64,000 nt of DNA from Lactarius indigo (taxonomy: Eukaryota > Basidiomycota > Agaricomycetes > Russulales > Russulaceae): contig JAFKAC010000009.1 of assembly GCA_025766275.1 (NCBI GenBank), positions 434,001 to 498,000 of the forward strand, read 5' to 3'. Made by a program: the position numbers and the translations under genes. Positions within the stretch are counted from its first letter, which is position 1. The number at the start of each line of letters is the position of its first letter. Below the pieces are notes generated by a model. It saw only the letters and a program-made list of their open reading frames with translations, searched no databases and was not told the DNA's origin. Shown here one piece after another: positions 56,945 to 64,000 of the stretch.

Positions 56945-58734
56945 TCATACAGGCGAATGGCCCAACTCCCCAGCGTCTGTGTCGCGCCACGCTGAGGACG
57001 GCGGTGTTGAATGTGGCAGAGAGGGCATGGCTTCAATTTCCTCCAGCGACGACATTTGAATAGATCCAGCACGCACTGGGGCTGACATAAGCTGCGACTC
57101 AGACATGTGGGACGGAGCTTGAGGTGTCGACGACGTAGGCATCGCGCCTGTTCGAAGCAGATGGCTCTGCAGGACAGGTCCCAGGGCGTGGGCGACCATG
57201 TCCAAACTGCTCCCAGCCTGCGTCCGTATTCGAGCCACAGTCTCGAGCTCTGAACGTGACTGTGGCAGCGCCTGTGCCTGTGCCCGCACCCGCGCCTGTT
57301 CCAGCGCCACATTCACGAACTCCTTATATGCGCCGCGGAATGCATCACCCCGCGACGGCGAGACGTTCGCGACGGGATCCCGTGCTAGTATCTCGAGGGT
57401 GAGTACGATGAGGTCTTGCTGCGCCGCGGGCACGAACGCGGGTGACCCCCGGTTGCCTTGCTGGTCAAACGTGCTGGGGCCACTGCGGTATTCTTCTGTA
57501 TTGCGCGCCTCAGATAGTTCCCGTAGCTCGCGGCGGATCTTGTCCGCATTTTTGGACGCCCACCACCTCGTGTTCATGTCTCGCAGCATGTCCTTGATGT
57601 CCGTGAGGAAGTGCACGATGTTCTGCAGCCGCGCACTGTCACTGTGGGGGTGGTATTCAGGACCGACGCCGCCGCTGGCACTATCGCGGAGTCTCTTATT
57701 AAGGAACTGCTCTTCGTCCCAGATGGAATTGGGGGTTGGGAGATTGTCGAGCATACGACGAGGGGTGATCCTGAATGCGGCGACGACGGCCGTGGTACAC
57801 CGGACGGAAAGTGCGACGTCGTCAGTGGGTGTGTCCCACAACTCGTCTATGATTTCTAACGACTCCAAAGAGTTCAGGAGTGGTAAGATGTCCGTGAAAT
57901 GGTCTTCTCCCGCGGCGTATGGAGCGAGTATGTCGCGAATTGCGCCAGGGATGTAGTAGAGTGCCTTCAAGCAGGCCCGAGTTCTTCGTTGCTGAACGGG
58001 TCTTGACAGCTTACTTGTGAAAGTCCGCTGTGCTAACTGGATGATGCTCCATGGGAGCGAGTCGTGAAAGCTCGTTGGTCCAGGTAAGGCAGCGAGAACG
58101 TCACAAATGGTACTTTGTGCGTCGCTCGCGGCGAGGGCCTTGGACTCGCATAGACTGGGGATCCCAGCAACAAATTTCTCCAAGTCGCGGTCATCGGTGA
58201 GCCAGTTAAGTGTCCGGACCAGCGTTTCCTTGTATATATCCATCGAAATGAGTTGAGCCGAGCTCTCGAGCTTAGATGTCATGCCTTCCGATAATGACTT
58301 GGCCCTGCTCTTTTGCCGGCCACAGAGAGATTTCACCATTTCCTCGCCATCTGAACCCCAACAGTCGTACCAGAGCTTTGCGCCTCGATAGAGGACCGAA
58401 AAGTAGATGAGTGGGATGAATTGAGCGGTGTACCAAATGAGTGACGTAAAAGGTGTGTAATAGGGACAGTCATGAAAGATGAGCGGCATTAGAGTGAGGG
58501 CGATATACAAGATCAAGCAGATTGCGACGATTGCGAGGGTGATGTAGGTGACTGTATGATTGGTGGGGAGCGCAAAGACGACCAGTCCGGCGAAGAACAG
58601 GAGCACGGATATGAGAATAAGGAAAGGCAGCGCCTCAACGAGTCCGAAGATCCGGAACCGGTGCGCACCCCGGGAAAAGTACTCTCGGATATGGGCACGC
58701 ACATGAGGTGCATGATTTCGTTGGATCATCTGCA
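56945..58734 (-). pseudogene. DUF6535 membrane protein G, 5' end cut by a retrotransposon
   Basis: A clean DUF6535 frame runs from the junction at 58734 to the stop at 56945, about 595 residues: MIQRNHAPHVRAHIREYF, LPFLILISVLLFFAGLVVFAL, ITLAIVAICLILYIALTLMPL, IPSLCESKALA, FVPAAQQDLIVLTLEIL and the tail AWRDTDAGELGHSPV. Missing are exon 1 and the first two membrane segments, which in the paralogues lie directly before this point. The break is exactly at the LTR end, so the missing part should lie beyond the element, outside the window. The frame also continues into the LTR, whose ATG at 58756 would start a chimeric protein (MVHWYRDMQ, then DUF6535). Confidence 0.88.
58730..58734. repeat. Predicted target-site duplication CTGCA
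   Basis: The five host bases next to the LTR end (TGCAG on the element strand). Ty3/gypsy integration normally duplicates 5 bp; the partner copy would be beyond position 64000, so this is a prediction. Confidence 0.55.
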
Positions 58735-59076
58735 TGTCACGGTACCAGTGGACCATTCTGTGACGAAGTCGAGTTCGAAGGCTTGTTTTTACACAAGTGA
58801 AGTATGCTGACTTGGAATGCTCGATGGCATGCAAGTGAGAAGACAACTAGCTGGATTCACAGACGAAGAGTAGACAAGTACAGTACTACTCTATGGCTAC
58901 CTCTTTATACTCGTACAAACTGTGGTTTTTCGGGACTGTTTTCTGGTATTTACGGATTTCAGATGAGCTGGCAGACATACAGTAGACGTGGCAGAGACAG
59001 CTGGCAAGAAGGTACTTCGCTGGCAATCGATTCGACGTGGCACGATTCGTGACCGTGATGTCACGTGGGCGTGACA
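58735..59076 (-). repeat. 3' LTR (342 bp)
   Basis: On the element strand it begins TGTCACGCCC and ends CCGTGACA, a perfect 7-bp inverted terminal pair TGTCACG/CGTGACA with the TG...CA ends expected of an LTR. The inner border sits next to a polypurine tract and the outer border exactly where the DUF6535 coding sequence resumes. No second copy is in the window to confirm the ends. Confidence 0.85.
58903..58909 (-). promoter_or_regulatory. TATA box in the LTR
   Basis: TATAAAG on the element strand, about 150 bp before the LTR ATG at 58756. Transcripts started here in the 3' LTR would run outward into the sense strand of DUF6535 G. Confidence 0.5.
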
Positions 59077-59079
59077 TAG

Positions 59080-59089
59080 CCCCCCTTCT
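59080..59089 (-). other. Polypurine tract
   Basis: AGAAGGGGGG on the element strand, three bases before the LTR; the standard primer site for plus-strand DNA synthesis in LTR elements. Confidence 0.75.
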
Positions 59090-59309
59090 AGGCGCGATCG
59101 TCCCGATCTGCGTTATCCAGCACGCGCGAGAAGTTGTAGTCGTGACGGAAGATGAAGTGAGTGGGACGCTCGTATGGTGTGCCTCGTCGCTGTGCGCGGA
59201 GTTGGGCGTTGATTTGTGTTGCTCGTTCGCGATCCACCGCACGTCCGAGCATGGCGAGCCACGTGCAATAAGTGCGAACGTGGGCATGTGTCGTAGAAAC
59301 GTGACAGAC

Positions 59310-62300
59310 TCATCGCGTTGCGCACTTTGCGTGAGGCTGGCGGCATTCGAATGTGAGGTGCTGCTCGTCGTCGCAGTAGCTGCACGCTGGTAAGCCTCGC
59401 CTGTCATGTCGCGACGCGCGTTGATCGTCGGCGGCTAATTGACTGGCGGACGACTCCTCGCCGTGGAGGGTTGGGAACTGGGTGTGACGTGTTACCTGTG
59501 CGGTCTGGGCGTAAGTACGAAGGGGCTGTTGGGGTGGAACGGGTAACGCGATCTCTGATCCGATGATCGGCACGTGATGGTGGTCGAGACGCTGGTCGGT
59601 GTTGTTCATACGTATGGCGGCAAATGGCAGTAACGTGGGGAGGGGGTCAGATAGGTAAGGTCTCAAACGTGAAGCTGCGCGTGCATTAGCCAGTCGTTGG
59701 TCTATTTCGGCAGCCTCGGTACTCCACTCGCTCCACGCTCGCTCGGTTTCTTTCATACGCGCAACGAGTTGATCGCGTCTGGTGAGGGATGCGCGGAGGC
59801 GGTATACTTCCGCAGTGACTCCGGGATCAGCGAGTAAGTACATAGCTTGATCGACCTCGTTTCGTGCGGGGTGATCTGCGCGGAATAAGTCTCTGGTGTC
59901 CGGTGAATCCGAGGGAAGATCTGGACCGATGCGGGGTTTGGCGAACAGCGGACCGTAGTAGATTGGTTGGTTACGTCCCTCAGTGGCGATGATCACGGGT
60001 CGATCGCACTGATCGATAAGAAACTGGACAAACGGAGCTCGTCCCCTCGTACCGTTAGCGAGTGGTATCTCCATCACATAGTCGTTGGTGGGGAGCGTCA
60101 TAGTCCAGTGCCTATCTGGTCGCTCGATTCTGTCAAGGAGCGACTTGGTCTGGTTCGTTCCCTGCGAGTTAATCGATCGCGGGGGTAACGGGTGTGAGGG
60201 CGAGGTCGGTGTCGGATTAGTGATGCGAAGGGCGAGAGTCGGCGTCGGCAGAGTAAGCTGAGGTATCGCGGGCGTCGGAGATAGTGGCGATTGTGGACCC
60301 TCCCAGAGCTCATTTTCCTCTTCCTGGGCTATCTGTTCCAGTGCCTCTCTTAGTAGTCGTTGGCGTCGGTTGGTTCGGGCCTGCGAGTGTCGGCGGTGCA
60401 TGCCTTGCGGAGTGATGTAGGTGCTGAGGCCCCACATATCTTCGCGAGAACGCGGGGAATTCTCCCGTGCGTCGTACGTGGGACCGACGTTAGCCCATCG
60501 TTCAACTTCTCGGTTAACCTGAGCGCGCAGCCATTGTGGGGTTTCGTGATCGGAAATCCAGGGGTACTGTGGGGGATGACGAGGGGGGTCGCTATCCATG
60601 AGTGTGATGAAGTTCACGGTGGTACGTCGGGAGGTTTTATAGTTGCGAATGAGGTCTGGTGCACGCAAGTTGGATTGTGGTTCCCAGCTATCGTGCGCCG
60701 CTGAATATCCCTTCCATCGTACTAGGTACTGCGGGGTTTTTCTGCGGCCAAAGAGGCGATAATCTAGAAGTTGTTCCACCTCCCATTCCTGTTCTCCGTC
60801 GATAAGATCTGGGGGCGGGTTATCTTCTTTCGTGCCGTTGATCTCGGTCGTTTTATACGGGGTCAGTAGCCCTGCGTGAAATGCGTTATGGATGCGCCAA
60901 GTTGGCGGTAATTGGAGCGTATAGGACACGTCGGAAAGGCGCTGTAAGACCATGAAGGGTCCATATCGTCGTGGAGCCAGCTTGGTTGTCGGATGAGTTG
61001 TTTTTAGATTGGTCGCATCCAACCATACTTTATCACCGATGCGATAAGGCTGATACGACGTATCTTTTACCCATCGTTGTTGTGTCATCCTCATGGCTTC
61101 TTTCGCTTGTCGCCGAACTTCCTGAAGCGCGGTGATTCTCTCAGTGGCTGTAGGAGACGTGGTGGTATTAGACGTTGGCTGGTGAATGTGGGGGATAAAC
61201 CCTATCAACAGTTCGAATGGAGCTTTCTTCGTCGTTTCGGATACCCATGTGTTTAGGGTGTACTGCGCTATCGGGAGCCATCTCGCCCAATCGTTCTGCT
61301 GGTAGTTCGAGAAGATTCGTAGATACTGCTCGAGACATTGATTGGTACGTTCGGATTGTCCATCTGTGCGTGGGTGATATGCGGTACTGATGTTCTGCTC
61401 CACGTTTAGTGCCGTGCACAGTGCCCGTGTAAATGCAGCGGTGAACCGCGGGTCTCGGTCTGAAATTACTTTTGTCGGTAGTCCGTAGTGGGGGATTACG
61501 TGTCGCAGGTAGAGTGCGGCGACCTGAATCGCATCGATCGATTCCTTGCAGGGGATAAAGATGCTTGCTTTAGAGCACCCTTGGTCCGTTACGGTTAGGA
61601 TGCTATCGTACTTTATCGATTTAGGGAGTTTAACGATGAAGTCGAGTGCGACCACGTGGAACGGTAGGGCAGATTCGGTCGGGTAAATTGGCGACATTGG
61701 TGGTTTAGGGCGGCCTGGTAGGTTTTTATTGGCTTGGCAGGTATGGCATCCTGCCACGTAGTCAGTAACGTCCTTTGCCATGTTCGGCCACCAGTAGTGT
61801 TTTTGGATCGCGAGTAAGGTTTTTGTTTGGCCGGGGTGGCCAGCGGTAATTGAATCGTGGAAGGATTCAATCACCCCCCATCTCAAAGGGAGATTGTCCA
61901 CGATCACAAGACGACCGGTGTGGGAAAATATCGGGGGAATGGTAGTGGAGCGTTCGAGGTGATAGCAATCAAGCCAATCCGAGGGGAAAGCAATGAGCTG
62001 AGCCTGTCGACAGCGATCGTCGAGGGAGGTGACGCGGGCGGTGTTAATAAAGTAGGCAGGAGGGAGGACGGTGACGCCGGTATTGTCGTCACCAGTGGGG
62101 GTAAAGGAAGGGTGTCGAGACAGAGTATCCGCGTGAAGAGTTGGTCCCGGAACATGACGGAGGCGAAGGTTGTAGTCGGCGAGTATGTTGACAAGACGAG
62201 CGACGCGTCGATTAATGTGTTGTGGCGAGCGGTAGTGAAGGAGATTAGCGTGGTCTGTGAAGACTGTGATGGGGTGGCGCGCCGCGACGAGGAGATGTCG

Positions 62301-64000
62301 CCAGTGTTCTAAGCCACGCACGAGGGCGAGGAACTTGCGGTCGTAGACATCATAGTTTCGTTCCGCAGTGGAAAAGGCCTGGGAAAAATATCCTACTGCT
62401 TGGTGTTTGTTTCGAGCATCAAGTTGGGTGAGAATCGCTCCCATGGCATATAGTGATGTGTCGGTTTGAAGGGAATACGGGACGTCAGGGTCTGGTTGTT
62501 TAAGTGCGGGATGAGAGCAAGCCGCGGTAATGAGCGTATCCAAGGCTGCAGTATGCTCGGGAGTCCAGAGGAACGGGACGTCCTTGCGAAGGAGTTGTGT
62601 CAGTGGCTGAGCTAAGTGCGCATATCGTGGAATAAACGGCCGCTGATATCCGAGTACGCCTAAGATACTTCGGACTTGTTTAACTGTGGAGAGTTGTCGT
62701 GGCCAGTCGTGTAGTCCAGAGATTTTGTCCTGGCCCATACGTATGGTACCATTGGCGATGGTCATTCCTAGGTAATCGATTTCCGTGCTTTCGAACTCAC
62801 ATTTCGAGAGTTTCAAAAAGTAACTCTCATCGAGAAGGACCTGTAGAACACTGCTGATGATTAGCCGATGTTGCTGGACGTCATGAGTAGTGGCGATGAG
62901 GATATCGTCCATGTAAATGAATAGTTCGGTAGGGAATTGGTTGAGTAGCGAGCGAAAAATTCGATTCATTGCTTGAACGAATGTGGCCGGTGAGTTCGTT
63001 AATCCGAAGTACATGACCATGGGTTCGAATAAACCTCGGGGTGTTTTAAAGGTGGCTTTCCATTGATCGCCGTCTTTAATTCGAATATTGTTGTAGCCCC
63101 AGCGGATGTCGAACTTAGTGAATAGTGTTTTGTCAGCGAGTCTATCCAGGATATTGGAGATCAGGGGGATCGGGTAAGTGTCGCGTACGGTTATCTTATT
63201 GAGCGGTTTATAGTCTTGTACAGGTCGTAACTTGCCGTCTTTCTTCTTTAAAAAGAAGAAGGATGAAGCATAATGCGACTTTGATTCGCGAATATAACCT
63301 TTCTCCAGATGTTCCTGTAGAAACTCGTCCAGATGTTCCATCTCCTTTGCGTTTAGTGGGTAAATTTTACACTGAAGCGTCGGCGGGGCATTGGGGAGTA
63401 ATGTGATCACATGATCGTCGATTCGTTCGGGTGGGAACCGTTTGGCGGTGTCTTCCGAAAAGACGGTGGTGTACCGCGCGTACTGTGGTGGCAAATTTTC
63501 GGTTCCGCTCGTACCGAATTTTTCTGCCATCTGTTGCGCTATGGAGTCGATGGTATGAATTCTCTCGAAGGTGAGTTGTCTATTTGCTCCAAGCAGTCGA
63601 TTTTCTGCCCAATCGATGTCGGGGTTGGTATCCTTAAACCATGCGTGACCTAGTATGATCCGTGGGCATCCTAGGGTGGTGACATAGAGATGGGTGTTAT
63701 ACGAGTGTTCTCCCCAGGTGAGTCTGACCGGGCATGCTTTAGTGATGGTACCGGTCTGATTCAGAGTCCCGTCAGCGTTATACGCTTGCCGAGCAGGTAT
63801 GCTGATCGTGGTCATTCCGAGCCTTTGAACCAAAACAGGGTCAATGAAGTTTTGCGATGCGCCGGAATCTAACAGCACGGGTACGTTGTCTCCGTGTTCG
63901 ACTTTGATCTGAACAGTAAGTGTGGTTCCGTCGTCGGATGAGAGCGCGTTGATTTCATCGGAGTTATCTCCCTCCAGGTCGTCGTCGTCGTCGATCCCGA
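59310..64000 (-). CDS. Ty3/gypsy polyprotein with chromodomain and C-terminal zinc knuckle (N-terminus outside window)
   Basis: The frame is open from the edge to the stop at 59310, about 1,562 visible residues. Numbered from the edge: aspartic protease LLDSGAS (near 44), reverse transcriptase with DGKLRPVQDYKPLN and YMDD (362-365), RNase H with TDTSLYAMGA and TDHANL (about 510-620), integrase zinc finger H714-H721-C751-C754, integrase core D786, D847, E883 (the last in GQSERTN), and a chromodomain (about 1071-1118, YLVRWKGY, DSWEP), which in this family directs insertion to marked chromatin. A further 400 residues follow, unusual for the group: a proline-rich linker, a predicted helical segment (DQAMYLLADPGVTAEVYRLR) and a CX2CX4HX4C knuckle at 1539-1552. 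All catalytic residues look intact, so the element may be active or very young. Confidence 0.93.
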   Translation of the reverse strand, partial: GIDDDDDLEGDNSDEINALSSDDGTTLTVQIKVEHGDNVPVLLDSGASQNFIDPVLVQRLGMTTISIPARQAYNADGTLNQTGTITKACPVRLTWGEHSYNTHLYVTTLGCPRIILGHAWFKDTNPDIDWAENRLLGANRQLTFERIHTIDSIAQQMAEKFGTSGTENLPPQYARYTTVFSEDTAKRFPPERIDDHVITLLPNAPPTLQCKIYPLNAKEMEHLDEFLQEHLEKGYIRESKSHYASSFFFLKKKDGKLRPVQDYKPLNKITVRDTYPIPLISNILDRLADKTLFTKFDIRWGYNNIRIKDGDQWKATFKTPRGLFEPMVMYFGLTNSPATFVQAMNRIFRSLLNQFPTELFIYMDDILIATTHDVQQHRLIISSVLQVLLDESYFLKLSKCEFESTEIDYLGMTIANGTIRMGQDKISGLHDWPRQLSTVKQVRSILGVLGYQRPFIPRYAHLAQPLTQLLRKDVPFLWTPEHTAALDTLITAACSHPALKQPDPDVPYSLQTDTSLYAMGAILTQLDARNKHQAVGYFSQAFSTAERNYDVYDRKFLALVRGLEHWRHLLVAARHPITVFTDHANLLHYRSPQHINRRVARLVNILADYNLRLRHVPGPTLHADTLSRHPSFTPTGDDNTGVTVLPPAYFINTARVTSLDDRCRQAQLIAFPSDWLDCYHLERSTTIPPIFSHTGRLVIVDNLPLRWGVIESFHDSITAGHPGQTKTLLAIQKHYWWPNMAKDVTDYVAGCHTCQANKNLPGRPKPPMSPIYPTESALPFHVVALDFIVKLPKSIKYDSILTVTDQGCSKASIFIPCKESIDAIQVAALYLRHVIPHYGLPTKVISDRDPRFTAAFTRALCTALNVEQNISTAYHPRTDGQSERTNQCLEQYLRIFSNYQQNDWARWLPIAQYTLNTWVSETTKKAPFELLIGFIPHIHQPTSNTTTSPTATERITALQEVRRQAKEAMRMTQQRWVKDTSYQPYRIGDKVWLDATNLKTTHPTTKLAPRRYGPFMVLQRLSDVSYTLQLPPTWRIHNAFHAGLLTPYKTTEINGTKEDNPPPDLIDGEQEWEVEQLLDYRLFGRRKTPQYLVRWKGYSAAHDSWEPQSNLRAPDLIRNYKTSRRTTVNFITLMDSDPPRHPPQYPWISDHETPQWLRAQVNREVERWANVGPTYDARENSPRSREDMWGLSTYITPQGMHRRHSQARTNRRQRLLREALEQIAQEEENELWEGPQSPLSPTPAIPQLTLPTPTLALRITNPTPTSPSHPLPPRSINSQGTNQTKSLLDRIERPDRHWTMTLPTNDYVMEIPLANGTRGRAPFVQFLIDQCDRPVIIATEGRNQPIYYGPLFAKPRIGPDLPSDSPDTRDLFRADHPARNEVDQAMYLLADPGVTAEVYRLRASLTRRDQLVARMKETERAWSEWSTEAAEIDQRLANARAASRLRPYLSDPLPTLLPFAAIRMNNTDQRLDHHHVPIIGSEIALPVPPQQPLRTYAQTAQVTRHTQFPTLHGEESSASQLAADDQRASRHDRRGLPACSYCDDEQHLTFECRQPHAKCATR

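Larger units (their letters stand above)
58735..64000 (-). mobile_element. Ty3/gypsy chromovirus, 3' part (runs off the right edge)
   Basis: Minus-strand LTR retrotransposon. Visible order along the element: end of gag/start of protease at the edge, pol with protease, reverse transcriptase, RNase H, integrase and chromodomain, a C-terminal extension, polypurine tract, 3' LTR. The 5' LTR, primer-binding site and most of gag are outside the window. It is inserted in DUF6535 gene G. No stop codon interrupts pol. Confidence 0.93.

Noticed and set aside
61857..62312. Plus-strand frame of 151 codons inside the retrotransposon
   Set aside because: Antisense to the RNase H/integrase region of pol.
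1..64000. CRISPR arrays, rRNA or tRNA genes
   Set aside because: No regularly spaced direct repeats, no rRNA-like blocks and no convincing cloverleaf were seen by eye; a tRNA scan could still find one.

Overview
The window looks like nuclear DNA of a filamentous basidiomycete, most likely an Agaricomycete related to wood-decay polypores (inference from gene content). Genes carry many short GT-AG introns of about 50-85 nt. The families are typical of that group: an expanded omega-class glutathione transferase (GST) array, many DUF6535 membrane proteins and a chromodomain Ty3/gypsy element. I saw no rRNA, convincing tRNA, CRISPR or prokaryotic feature.

Layout. 1-6.8 kb is a conserved housekeeping stretch: an indoleamine 2,3-dioxygenase (minus), a MYND zinc-finger protein (plus) and the meiotic recombination factor HOP2 (minus). 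7.0-19.5 kb holds six tandem omega-GST genes. Four look intact, one is truncated by a 5-bp insertion and one carries three 1-bp shifts. The repeating unit once included the 5' end of HOP2: degenerate HOP2 starts lie in the spacers before copies 2, 3 and 4. 19.9-21.7 kb carries an intact Leu5/SLC25A16-type mitochondrial carrier followed by a relic of an unknown gene. 26.5-28.7 kb carries the mirror image: a decayed carrier followed by the intact unknown gene.

21.9-58.8 kb is an accessory region built by duplicating two families. One is DUF6535 proteins (five intact, one frameshifted, one cut by a retrotransposon, one relic). The other is double-C2 proteins that match the N-terminal half of fungal PSD2-type phosphatidylserine decarboxylases but lack the enzyme domain (three intact, two broken). 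Several duplicated two-gene blocks have decayed reciprocally, so that one good copy of each gene remains.

58.7-64.0 kb is the 3' part of a Ty3/gypsy chromovirus on the minus strand, with its 3' LTR inside a DUF6535 gene; it runs off the right edge. LTR ends, polypurine tract and catalytic residues look intact. The pol protein carries a retroviral-type zinc knuckle downstream of its chromodomain.

Exon borders were placed by eye from splice signals, reading frame and comparison among paralogues in the window. No database search was run.
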